A DNA stretch of 64,000 nucleotides from Actinostola sp. cb2023 (taxonomy: Eukaryota; Cnidaria; Anthozoa; Actiniaria; Actinostolidae): the NCBI GenBank assembly GCA_033675265.1, contig JAUJYZ010001476.1, positions 16,001-80,000 on the forward strand. Reading direction: 5' to 3'. Positions 23,201-30,295 of this stretch are shown here, in pieces. Both the position numbers and the translations under genes were made by a program. How positions within the stretch are numbered: position 1 is the first letter of the stretch; the number at the start of each line of letters is the position of its first letter. The notes beneath the pieces were generated by a model. It had not been told where the DNA came from and did not search any database. It was given only the letters and a program-made list of their open reading frames with translations.

Positions 23201-24304
23201 TTGAGTCTATTTATGTCACGCAACACTGTCACGTGTATTCTAAAGCCAGAGAATTAGGGACATTTGCTTCAAATGTTTCGTGTTTTACCTCGTAACTGAT
23301 ATGTAAGTTTGATTTCATTAATATCTCTATTGAAAAACTGAGTTGTTTGTAATATTAACGTGATTTTGATCCTCGGTGTTTTGGCCGCCATGTTGGTGTA
23401 CTACGGTTGTACACCAAGATGGCGGCCCCATACATTCACACTAAATAATGCACACATTTGATCGCTCATATCTCAACATTGAAAGCTTCTTATAACTCAA
23501 CATTTGGTTGAGATACATGATTTTGACTGCTATTTTGGTTGTGAGACCTTTTGTTCAATTATACTCGATATAAGACCCAGAAAATTTTACGATGACGTAA
23601 GTGCAAACCAGCAATACCAAATCCTGTAACTATTTCCTTTTCCTAGACTGGTAAATTTTCATGATAAAAATAAGGACGAAGGGCACTGTAACTGAGATTC
23701 AAATCGCCAGTATGTCATCACAGTGCATGCTCTATTTTGTCATCGCCGAGTTTACCATTTGACTCACTCGTGCTATTATATTGTGCCATATTTGCAGTCC
23801 TTTAAAAATATCTAATAACATCTAATATATCTGATATTTTTAAATACATACATTAAAATGTATGTTCTGTTCGTTTATATCTTTTAGATGCGTTGGATTA
23901 TGATAACGAAGGCTATGCCGACAGGTAAGTTACATTTAATATTTAGTGCCCTGCACAAATGATGTACGATATATTCGACATTCAAGCAAATCAGTTTTTA
24001 ATTACTTTACTTGTTGGCACAGGGGTGCTCAGTTATCTGTCATTTCTGAAGGTCGTACGGTTGTTTTGTATTGTAATGAATATTTACTTGTTGGCACAGG
24101 GGTGCTCAGTTATCTGTCATTTCTGAAGGTCGTACCGTTGTTTTCTTTTGTAATGATTTTTTTCATACCTAAAGCAAGTTGACCTTACTTCTGAAATATG
24201 GGACCGTGTTCAAAAGCGAGCAATAATTTTATTACAATTATTGTAAAGTCTTTTTCTCATGCAGTTCAGATTCTACCAATACAAAAGAGGATGAGTACGA
24301 TTAA
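3577..24304 (+). CDS. Gene A: SEA-domain type I membrane protein (5' partial)
   Basis: Predicted spliced gene with exons 3577-3819, 17059-17174, 17273-17331, 18150-18286, 22627-22791, 23888-23924 and 24265-24304. Every junction is GT-AG and the phases agree throughout (1-1, 1-0, 0-2, 2-1, 1-1, 1-2, 2-stop). The product has a Cys-rich extracellular module, a SEA domain spread over three exons, a juxtamembrane linker, a hydrophobic helix, and a short cytoplasmic tail rich in Asp, Glu and Ser with a DYDNEGY motif. SEA domains are membrane-proximal modules that usually self-cleave at G/SVVV, leaving the two parts associated. The signal peptide and any further N-terminal modules lie before the window. 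An AATAAA at 24328 could be the polyA signal. The intron after the first exon is ~13 kb, filled by transposons. I do not recognise an orthologue, so no symbol is given. Confidence 0.75.
3880..3925. repeat. (AAT)n microsatellite
   Basis: Uninterrupted AAT/ATA repeats adjoining the G-tract MITE that follows. Confidence 0.95.
3945..4268. mobile_element. G-tract TIR MITE, copy 1
   Basis: The left end is ccaggggggggtactcagg and the right end is its inverse. A 9-bp duplication aatgggctc flanks it (3936-3944 and 4269-4277). The interior is rich in T and G runs, which give spurious frames on both strands. Copy 2, in opposite orientation, sits at 15072-15371. A 9-bp duplication would fit Mutator-like elements, but no transposase is present and the superfamily is open. 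Confidence 0.85.
4269..4640. other. Low-complexity AT-rich tract
   Basis: Runs of taat, aatcaatc and agaat(a/t) repeats with no gene or transposon ends that I can see. Confidence 0.6.
4640..5260. mobile_element. Hairpin-cored repeat, copy 1
   Basis: Contains a tight palindrome at 4849-4892 built from gccgccatgttggtgtac and its complement, bounded by related gatgacgtcatat sequences near 4652 and 5242. The same hairpin and flanking words (for example atatcaaacnaacagtttt) occur inverted at 23065-23600, so this is a dispersed family. It encodes nothing credible. Confidence 0.6.
5949..6072 (+). repeat. BEL 5' LTR start
   Basis: Begins tgtcgtgtctgtcgcgcc and continues through ccccgtgagttggcggcg to gttagtactcaca. 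The 3' copy at 15719 matches over this stretch except for a 31-base segment (about 5973-6003) found only here. Beyond ~6072 the two LTRs no longer align by eye. The true LTR end probably lies before the gag start at 6252. Confidence 0.7.
6252..6598 (+). pseudogene. BEL gag, N-terminal part
   Basis: The ATG at 6252 is preferred over 6213 because MSNVDDSV opens the gag-like segment. It encodes a helical, charged segment ([20 protein letters not shown], then [10 protein letters not shown]) of the type found at the start of BEL gag. Near 6530 the frame shifts: the first frame ends at 6540, while gag-like sequence ([12 protein letters not shown]) continues in another frame up to the insertion at 6599. 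It resumes at about 7139. Confidence 0.75.
6599..7132 (+). mobile_element. Non-LTR retrotransposon RT fragment inserted in gag
   Basis: An (AAT)n tract and a ctttatttatatagcgc stretch lead into a reverse-transcriptase segment (6821 onward) with PQGSILGP and YADDTQVY, which are RT palm motifs of CR1/Rex-type non-LTR elements. Only part of the RT is present. A 7-bp direct repeat aaatcaa lies at both edges (6594-6600 and about 7130-7137), fitting a target duplication. The gag reading continues on either side. Confidence 0.75.
7139..8764 (+). pseudogene. BEL gag: coiled coil, DUF1759-like, zinc knuckles
   Basis: After the insertion, gag resumes at DDDARS (no ATG is needed here). It then has a lysine/glutamate coiled coil, an acidic linker, a DUF1759-like region ([19 protein letters not shown], about 7816-8140) and two Cys-rich knuckles ([13 protein letters not shown] and [14 protein letters not shown], about 8551-8690). 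Frameshifts near 8222 and 8296 and a stop at 8765 break it. The family role is nucleocapsid assembly and RNA packaging. Confidence 0.8.
8795..9330 (+). pseudogene. BEL aspartic protease
   Basis: The retropepsin-like active site [13 protein letters not shown] (around residue 50) is present, followed by a beta-rich region and a GANVPEA segment. In the family this enzyme cleaves the polyprotein. Near 9300 the frame shifts and the downstream RT part (GRAGEPYA, then LGWAVLGP) continues in the frame of the 9243-10079 segment. Confidence 0.8.
9243..9975 (+). pseudogene. BEL reverse transcriptase, N-terminal part
   Basis: Encodes the connection from the protease to the RT fingers and palm: [37 protein letters not shown] and [16 protein letters not shown]. 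The first palm motif (EIEGMFNQV) is cut at 9976 by a TTAA MITE. Family RTs normally have Asp where this copy reads EIEGMF, so the first catalytic residue may be altered. The next piece is 10456-10533. Confidence 0.85.
9976..10455. mobile_element. TTAA-flanked MITE in RT
   Basis: Ends are TTAAaggggctgtgtcatg and its inverse ctcatgacacagccccTTAA-type, with TTAA at 9976-9979 and 10452-10455. Removing one TTAA and the insert restores the RT reading at the junction, so TTAA is the target duplication. The ends resemble element 1 (TTAAAGGGGC). A 65-codon pair of frames inside (10165-10370) has no recognisable domain. Confidence 0.9.
10456..10533 (+). pseudogene. BEL RT middle fragment
   Basis: A 26-codon piece of the RT palm ([16 protein letters not shown]) between the TTAA MITE and the 2-kb inverted-repeat element. 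RFLWWE is characteristic of Pao-type RT. Confidence 0.85.
10530..12604. mobile_element. ~2 kb inverted-repeat DNA element in RT
   Basis: Left end acgagattaagcctggtctg and right end aggcctaatctcgt form a ~25 bp TIR with two mismatches. CATG flanks both sides, possibly a 4-bp target duplication, although CATG is itself a palindrome. The BEL RT stops at the left edge and continues at the right edge. Inside are an (AAT)n run (11204-11238), a ~180-bp tandem repeat (11519-11995) and a hairpin near the right end (12523-12576). No transposase is recognisable. The superfamily is unresolved. Confidence 0.75.
11519..11995. repeat. ~180-bp tandem repeat, 2.6 copies
   Basis: Copies starting near 11531, 11715 and 11895 share taggaatcctggagacagca and the following ~120 bases almost perfectly. 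They lie inside the 2-kb element. Confidence 0.9.
12606..13712 (+). pseudogene. BEL RT (YVDD) and RNase H
   Basis: Continues RT with [20 protein letters not shown] and the catalytic FYVDDLV motif, then thumb and RNase H regions ([31 protein letters not shown]). An in-frame TAG at 13516 replaces a sense codon in the RNase H segment, a frame change separates 13452 from 13470, and a TAG at 13710 ends this piece although family sequence continues after it. Confidence 0.85.
13713..15062 (+). pseudogene. BEL integrase
   Basis: Has the H2C2-type zinc region ([19 protein letters not shown], later CFKCRRM) and the first catalytic Asp in [10 protein letters not shown]. After GPPKEIW the stretch that should carry the second catalytic Asp is deleted (near 14608). 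Stops interrupt the core at about 14728 and 14827, and a small insertion near 14867 shifts the frame. It ends at RRPKW, where a G-tract MITE is inserted. Confidence 0.85.
15072..15371. mobile_element. G-tract TIR MITE, copy 2
   Basis: Inverted relative to copy 1. It carries the gtactcaggggtatcagtga end and its complement, with a perfect 9-bp duplication aagtggctt at 15063-15071 and 15372-15380. It interrupts the BEL pol reading at [11 protein letters not shown]. Frames on either strand here (for example 15048-15491 minus) are by-products of the repeat. Confidence 0.9.
15381..15589 (+). pseudogene. BEL pol C-terminal DUF5641-like domain
   Basis: After the MITE the pol frame continues: [20 protein letters not shown], then [19 protein letters not shown], ending [13 protein letters not shown] and a stop at 15587-15589. 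This is the usual C-terminal domain of BEL/Pao integrase. Confidence 0.85.
15719..15806 (+). repeat. BEL 3' LTR start
   Basis: Begins tgtcgtgtctttcgcgcc and matches the 5' LTR through gttagtactcaca, lacking its internal 31-base segment. Past ~15806 it diverges completely, so the 3' LTR is truncated, replaced or from another subfamily. Confidence 0.7.
16400..16929. repeat. 265-bp direct tandem duplication
   Basis: 16400-16664 and 16665-16929 are virtually identical by eye, each starting ccgcgggacattatcatt and ending gcgagactcc. The unit includes the subterminal repeat of the hAT-like element, so only the second copy abuts the terminus. The identity suggests a recent duplication. Confidence 0.9.
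17059..17174 (+). CDS. Gene A exon: SEA domain part 1
   Basis: Preceded by tgttgcag and followed by gtgcgt. It encodes the start of a SEA domain: WYGSIRINN, then [20 protein letters not shown], matching the family pattern of a first strand followed by a helix that contains 'S..F..L'. Phase is 1 in and 0 out. Confidence 0.8.
17273..17331 (+). CDS. Gene A exon: SEA domain part 2
   Basis: A short exon between cttacag and gtaagt encoding [19 protein letters not shown]. Its phase-2 end joins the next exon to give F-E-N-GSVVV, the usual approach to the SEA cleavage site. Confidence 0.8.
17410..17792. mobile_element. Foldback MITE with ~110-bp arms
   Basis: Left arm gctgaatagttggtgggttc through aaatttgatgacgtctac is matched in reverse by the right arm ending at ~17792. 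Related half-copies occur at 45025-45235 (aaggaat...gacgtcatcaaatttg) and near the end of the window (63897-63961). No coding capacity. Confidence 0.85.
18150..18286 (+). CDS. Gene A exon: SEA domain part 3 with GSVVV site
   Basis: Acceptor ttttttaag, donor gtttgt. Encodes [12 protein letters not shown], the classical G/SVVV autocleavage motif and following strand, then [16 protein letters not shown], the last helix and strand of a SEA domain. The exon's last ~30 bases resemble the unit of the 62-bp minisatellite in the following intron. Confidence 0.85.
18371..18592. mobile_element. TA-flanked MITE
   Basis: Arms read tacagcaatatgcagaaatt and inverse, about 65 bp long, with inner arms catatatcaaagacctactt and inverse. 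The ends are TACAGC...GCTGTA, suggesting a TA target as in Tc1/mariner-type MITEs. The same ends appear at 54609 and 55745 in gene B. Confidence 0.8.
18592..20170 (+). repeat. 62-bp minisatellite, ~25 copies
   Basis: The unit is about 62 bases, with words gacgatagatgttggtagc, atacaagcaggtttgtagta and ctaacttatatatcagaata. Sub-variants (accatag, gcataaagc, ataactta) alternate in blocks. It lies in the gene A intron directly downstream of exon 18150-18286 and shares blocks with that exon/donor junction. Confidence 0.95.
20246..20315. repeat. Strong purine/pyrimidine hairpin
   Basis: Arm cttttctcccgaggaagaga continues to gaagaaa and is perfectly mirrored after a gtctttt-like loop. The arms are about 31 bp with no mismatch seen. 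Confidence 0.9.
20888..20936. repeat. (AATG)n microsatellite
   Basis: About 12 repeats of AATG followed by aactttatttaga, a common tail arrangement of invertebrate retroelements. Confidence 0.95.
22627..22791 (+). CDS. Gene A exon: transmembrane helix
   Basis: Acceptor atttcag, donor gtgagt. Encodes a linker ([17 protein letters not shown]), a clear hydrophobic helix ([20 protein letters not shown], then VCC) and a basic stop-transfer stretch (YKKNKVKQG). The orientation is type I. The paired Cys at the inner edge could be palmitoylated (inference). Confidence 0.9.
23065..23600. mobile_element. Hairpin-cored repeat, copy 2
   Basis: Palindrome at 23378-23425 (gccgccatgttggtgtac and complement), with flanks matching 4640-5260 in reverse (atatcaaacaaacagttttg on the minus strand) and gatgacgt words at the edges. 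Confidence 0.6.
23888..23924 (+). CDS. Gene A exon: cytoplasmic tail
   Basis: A 37-base exon between tttttag and gtaagt encoding [11 protein letters not shown]. The tyrosines in an acidic context could be phosphorylation or sorting signals. Confidence 0.75.
24265..24304 (+). CDS. Gene A last exon and stop
   Basis: Acceptor catgcag. Encodes [13 protein letters not shown] then TAA. AATAAA follows at 24328, about 25 bases past the stop. Confidence 0.75.
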
Positions 24305-24847
24305 TAGACAAATTAAAACCATATGCCAATAAATATTGGCAACAATATACCATGCAAAACTGTCTTAATTTATGGACTCTGAAAACTGATCCAATTTCTG
24401 ACATGTTTAGCTAAATAAACAGGAACATGATTTGAAATTAGTATCAATATATATGGTCTATATATGGGCATAGCACTGTATCACTGTGACACAGCCGTTA
24501 TTAGTTATACATTATTTTTGTATCCCGGAACTAACTCCTTCTCTTCTCCTTCTCCTTTTGCACATCTTTCTGGCAGTCATAACAAGGGTTCCAATAACAT
24601 TACGAAAGGAAGTGGAATAAGGCTTGCACCGCTTCAAAAACGGGCATAACAAACCAACAAGGACGAGGTAAGGGTTCTTTCACATAATATTAGACGAGCA
24701 CAGAAGTACATGACATAGTAGTTATGTACCATGACATAGTTATGTACTTCTGACGAGCATCATTGCAATGCAACTTGATCATCACAAGAATAACTTACAA
24801 AAGATCATGACTAATACCAGATAATAACTCAGCAATGTATGACCAAT

Positions 24848-25641
24848 CCAAGGTTAATTCCGCCATCTTGTAGGCACAGGCAGCCCAACCAATGCTTTTG
24901 AGGCTACTAAATATTCGGCTCACGGAAAAGTGCACCACTAAAGTGCGCCGCACATCAGGCCATCACGTGACTGTAATTTCATACCTTGTTTCAATATACA
25001 CATGTACTGCGGGACGCACACAGGGAGCCCACATTATACGTTACTCGTCACAGGGAACCAAACATAATACGTATGTATATATTATGCGCGTGCGCTCTAC
25101 CACAGGAAACCCATAAAAAGGCGGCAAATATCATTTTATTGAATTATTTAGTAGCCTCAAAAGCAATGGTTGGGCTGCCTGTGCTTGTAGGGGGTGCAAA
25201 CACGGCTAATTTCAGTCAACACATGATCACTTTGAGCTGTTATAACTCTGTTCGATCTTTTCGGTTTTTTCAAAATCTATATTTCTTTTAAAAGGTATAT
25301 ACTCTATGATTGCTGTCCATAAATATGGTGGCAAAGCGAAGGCCACAGCTGCAGTAAATCAGGTTTTTATGTTCAATTAAAAACATACGTACGAGAATAT
25401 GCTAATTAGTTTTAAATTATAAGAACTACAGGCCGATTTGAAACAGCTGTAAATATAGTTTAAATGCTGTTTGTAGTCTCATTTTCAGTCACAGCAATAT
25501 CTTAGCTAATATTAATATAAAACAACTTTCAAATCGAAAATCCAACAAAGTCGATTGGAGTTATTGGACCTCAAAGTGATCATATTTTGACTGAAATTAG
25601 CCGTGTTTGCACCCCCTACAAAACAGCGGAATTAACCTTGG
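24848..25641. mobile_element. Foldback MITE interrupted by a second MITE
   Basis: The outer arms ccaaggttaattccgc...ttgtagggggtgcaaacacg and their reverse near 25560-25641 are about 90 bp. The left arm is split after cttgtag by the inner element at 24874-25183. Removing the inner element rejoins the arm. Confidence 0.85.
24874..25183. mobile_element. CACAGGCAGCCCAA-type MITE
   Basis: Inverted ends cacaggcagcccaaccaatg with gcttttgaggctac inside, and a 7-bp direct repeat cttgtag at 24867-24873 and 25184-25190. Related ends (cacagsyagcccaa) occur at 26645, 33129-33385 and 45618, indicating a family. Confidence 0.85.
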
Positions 25642-25954
25642 TTGGTATTCTTCATACATTTGTTATTAGCCAATCAACTTGCGACATGGCAAGACATTGT
25701 TTTATTAATTCACTTGTCTTTCTTTTTATTCAGCTGCCTCATGTCTGATCAAAACGACACGAAAACATCGTAAATATAATATTAATAATCAACTTAATGA
25801 TCACGTGACCTATTCACTAATAAAGTAACAGTATACAGCGTTACTAAGCAACACCAACACAATGTATTCTGGATCCGGCTGATCCTCAAAGAAGATCTAC
25901 ATATGTCCAGCACTCAGCAAAGTCAATTGGGTTACTATCTGTATAGTGTACGAC

Positions 25955-26248
25955 CTCAATGCTACACTTTATAGTAAACATATTTTAGATACCAACACCT
26001 ACACTTTATAGTAAACACATTTTATATGCCAACACCTACACTTTATAGTAAACACATTTTAGATACCAACACCTACACTTTATAGTAAACATATTTTAGA
26101 TGCCAACACCTACACTTTATAGTAAACATATTTTAGATACCAACACCTACACTTTATAGTAAACATATTTTAGATACCAACATCTACACTTTATAGTAAA
26201 CATATTTTAGATACCAACACCTACACTTTATAGTAAACATATTTTATA
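25955..26248. repeat. 37-bp minisatellite, ~8 copies
   Basis: The unit contains acctacactttatagtaaac and atattttagataccaac. Variants are few. Intergenic, downstream of gene A. Confidence 0.95.
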
Positions 26249-26555
26249 GCGTAGAACTAAGGGAGCTTTACTTATCCTGAAAGAGGCAGCGGAAGGATGA
26301 AAAAGGATGACTCACAAAAACATAATTTCGAATGGAAATATACAAAATACAATTAAAAAATTCACAAGCCAATGATTTATAACCATTCACTCACAGTATA
26401 TGACGTATTGCGTATTTAGGCACGTGATAGGGACGTTAATGCAATAAATAAATAAAAAACGAAATAAAGGAGTGAAAGTCCATTTGCCATTGTTGTTTGT
26501 TCAGTCTCCATAATCGTACATTTTAGGTCCCGTATGCACGAATGTGTTATTGATA

Positions 26556-26742
26556 CAAGCATCAAGAGTTCCAGACTTTCGGTACGCACGCAATGCACTA
26601 TGAGATTATTACAAAGGAAAAGTGAGCACCAATTATAGACACAGGGAGCCCAAGCTATGTGTTTGCTCACTTGGTGCTCACTTTGTAATAATCTCACAGT
26701 GCATTGCGCGCGTACCGGAAGTCTGGAACTATTGATGCTTGC
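26556..26742. mobile_element. Foldback repeat, ~75-bp arms
   Basis: agttccagactttcggtacg ... ttattacaaag on the left is mirrored to 26742. The loop carries cacagggagcccaagc, related to the CACAGGCAGCCCAA family. Confidence 0.8.
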
Positions 26743-27616
26743 GTTGTAAACGTATATATTTTAATCCCTGGGAGGGGCCGGGTACTTAGGTTATTTTAGG
26801 CCGGATGGGGATGGGCCGCCTTGGCGCTATCCCAGACCAAAGAAATCCGATTTTTAATATCTCAGACCTAAACCTGAAAAAAATATATTAATAAATTACA
26901 CGGCGGGCGTGAATGGCCCTAAAATCGATCATTTGACATTTTTTGTAAAATCGCAAATAACTAACCTAAAATCGAAAACCGTTTTGAAATTGGACGAAGA
27001 CAACCAGAGTTGTGAATATTTTTAACTCGATATTTTTTACCGGGAAAAATTGGCGCGAAATAATTCATACAAAACCATCGGTAAAATAAATCTCTTGGTA
27101 AAACTTTTTTGTTTGAAAATATTTTAGCGCCATACTTAGAGTATTGGAAGAAGTATGACATGCGGAAATTGTGTTGATTTTAGAATTTTGATTTTTTAAG
27201 TAGTTCAAATAATATTTAAAAAACTATGATTAAAACTATGATCATTTTAAAACTATTTAAAAATATATCTAATAGAGTTAATAAACATCAAAATCATGCA
27301 TTGTGTAGAATGAGATACCTCTATAACAATAATAAATATCAATAAAGTCATTTTACTGATTTCTGTCCCTTCAAACTGCTTTTTTCTTTAGCTGATGATG
27401 TCATATATAATGACGTCATCAAAAACTCGGGTTCTAATAATCGGAACATTACGCAAATTTCACCGAAGTGCACAATATGTTATTCTCTTTCAAAATATAC
27501 ACTTTCTTTTATCATTGTGTTTAAACTAAATTTTCACAGCAATTGTAACTTTTTATTATGACGTCATCATTGCGTCAGATTTTGCCATCGAGTAGTTTGA
27601 AATACCACACTACCAT

Positions 27617-28170
27617 TACAGCGAAAATCCTTGTATCGCGACCTTTCGTTTTGAAAACTTCAGTTGGATTTTGGGTTTTTCTGTTCCGACAATCACTTTA
27701 TACAGTCATTCCCAAAAAGGTTGTCCAGATGAAAAGACTACAGTACTACAATAAAGTCACGTGATTCATTATGTTTTTAATTTCTGCGCGGACTGCGCGC
27801 GGAACTGCGAGTTGATACCAGCGCCATTACATTCAGTTCTCACAATGCCGTGTACTTTTGCATCTCAAATTGAATTTCATGAGAGGAAATTGAATATACA
27901 TAATGAATCACGTGACTTTATTGTAGTATTGTAGTCTTTTCATCTGGACAACCTTTTTGGGAATGACTGTATATCCATTTCTTGAGTACAAAGTTAACTC
28001 AGCATAAACATCATTATTTAAAGTACTAAATAGTGACATTTCTATTGTTTTGTATTGTATTTAGTACTATAATTAGTGCAAAAAATATATTGTCGGAACA
28101 GAAAAACCCAAAATCCAGCTGAAGTTTATACAAAACGAAAGGTCGCGATACAAGGATTTTCGCAGTAATA
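27617..28170. mobile_element. Foldback MITE hosting a Tc1/mariner-like MITE
   Basis: Outer arms ttacagcgaaaatccttgta...tctgttccgacaat (27617-27692) and inverse (28088-28170) enclose the inner element at 27703-27969. The outer sequence is interrupted at a TA. Confidence 0.85.
27703..27969. mobile_element. Tc1/mariner-like MITE
   Basis: Ends cagtcattcccaaaaaggtt and inverse, flanked by TA on both sides (27701-27702, 27970-27971). Arms are ~70 bp. A degraded single end (gactcattctcaaaaaggtt) recurs at ~52040. Confidence 0.85.
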
Positions 28171-28329
28171 AAGAAACTCTGAAATTTGTATTTCATTTCA
28201 TGGAAGAATTTTGAAAATATGAATGTTTTGAGAAAAATACGACGTTTTCACGGACCGATTTTAGGGTCATTTGTGCCCGCCGTGTTATATCACAGGTATA
28301 TACACTGTAAAAACGTAGGAGTTGTTTTG

Positions 28330-29340
28330 ACCCCAAGGAGCTGTTTTGACTCTTTCTATAAAAAGTCGTTTTGACCCCTTCTGGGAGTCATTTTGACCAG
28401 AAGAGTTGTTTTGACTCCAACACAAGGTTGAAACAACACTTTAGTAGAGTCAGTTCACCCTTCAAGAGAGTAGATGAACTCTTCAAGGAGTTAAGCGACT
28501 CTTTTGAGGGTCACAAAAAGAGTCATTCCACTCTTTAGATGATCAAAATGACTCTTCGAGGTATGCATTTCAAATTGACCCCTTTTGAGAGTCATTTTGA
28601 CCAGAAGAGTTATTTTGACTCCACAAAGTTGAAACAACACTTTAGTAGAGTCATTTCTCCCTTCGAGAGAGTAGATGAACTCTTCAAGGAGTTAAGCGAC
28701 TCTTTTGAGGGTCACAAAAAGAGTCATTCCACTCTTTAGATGATCAAAATGACCCTTTGAGGTATGCATTTCAAATTGACCCCTTTTGAGAGTCATTTTA
28801 ACCAGAAGAGTTATTTTGACTCCACAAAGTGAAAAACAACACTTTAGTAGAGTCATTTCTCCCTTCGAGAGAGTAGATGAACTCTTCAAGGAGTTAAGCG
28901 ACTCTTTTGAGGGTCACAAAAAGAGTCATTCCACTCTTTAGATGATCAAAATGACCCTTTGAGGTATGCATTTCAAATTGACCCCTTTTGAGAGTCATTT
29001 TGACCAGAAGAGTTATTTTGACTCCACAAAGTTGAAACAACACTTTAGTAGAGTCATTTCTCCCTTCGAGAGAGTAGATGAACTCTTCAAGGAGTTAAGC
29101 GACTCTTTTGAGGGTCACAAAAAGAGTCATTCCACTCTTTAGATGATCAAAATGACCCTTTGAGGTATGCATTTCAAATTGACCCCTTTTGAGAGTCATT
29201 TTGACCAGAAGAGTTATTTTGACTCCACAAAGTTGAAACAACACTTTAGTAGAGTCATTTCTCCCTTCGAGAGAGTAGATGAACTCTTCAAGGAGTTAAG
29301 CGACTCTTTCGAGGGTCATCAATTAAATGACACTTTGAGG
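28330..29340. repeat. Left subterminal array, ~201-bp unit
   Basis: Units starting near 28561, 28762, 28964 and 29165 (gtatgcatttcaaattgacc) repeat with period 201-202, preceded by a partial unit. Each holds many gagtca, gactctttt and agtcattttgac words in both orientations. These could be transposase binding sites (inference from CACTA biology). Confidence 0.9.
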
Positions 29341-29955
29341 TAATGTATTTTGAAACTTCAATTTATTTTGTTGATCGATGTTCAAAGACCTACATGTACA
29401 TGTGTATCAGTGAGTCAGTCAATGAGTCAGTCAGTCATTTAACTGCGACTTTCAGTGACTCATTAATTTAACAGTGAGTCAATCAGTCACTGTGCTACTG
29501 TAGGAGAAAACATTTGAAAAACTACGGTATTCAATATTTTGTAAGGTGAAACTATAAATAAGAAAGCAAATAATAATTATAAATCACTCTGCAACTGGTA
29601 TCAAGCAAAAATCAGTCTTACACCAAATCATACACTAATCGGTTCCTAATTTGGGAATTATTTTATCAAAATGAGGACAGAGCATTATATAATTATTTAT
29701 TTAATAGCATACAGACAAACCCCTATAAGTGGCCACCTATATAAGCTGCTACCCACTATATATAGCCAACACTTATTAAGTGGCCATGCATGCCCCTTTA
29801 AACAGCTACACCCTGCGTATTTTAAACAGCCAACAATTTCCACAAGGGTGGTCCCTTTATATTTACAAAGAGTAGTACTCGGCTCCAGCTTCAGAAATAC
29901 AAATTATAATAAATAATAAAAACCTTTGACAATAAAAAATATTGTGCAGATCTTG

Positions 29956-30295
29956 CTAATTGAAATTTAATAAATCAATATCATATTTAGGAATTACATA
30001 AGAACCAGGTAGGCCTACTGCCTTAGCAATATGCAAAGGAAGGAATGATGCAAACTCCTGTTGGGTATAAATACTTATATTGTCCACAAAGGGTTTACTT
30101 ATTGCGAAGGAATGATGATGTTCATTGAATTCAATTGTGTCTAGACTTGTAAGAACAAAAACAATTCTATCCAATTCACCATTGACCACAACAATTGTCT
30201 TAATAACTGAGAATGCTGGCAAGAGATGGATGAAGCCAGAATGAATCACAGCACCAACTTTGTACTTTGTACCAGACACAGTCACCCAGGAAGGT
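29956..30295 (-). CDS. Transposase-like gene, last exon
   Basis: Acceptor ttgtag. Encodes a C-terminal beta-rich segment (PSWVTVSGTKYKVGAVI, FSVIKTIVVVNGELDRIVF) and ends ...LLNFN with TAG. The join to the previous exon at 30485 uses donor gtgggt, chosen because it restores phase. Confidence 0.65.

Noticed and set aside
28303..28310. TSD for the CACTA-like element
   Set aside because: The 2- to 4-bp flanks of the two ends do not match (ata versus tgt), so I do not claim a duplication.
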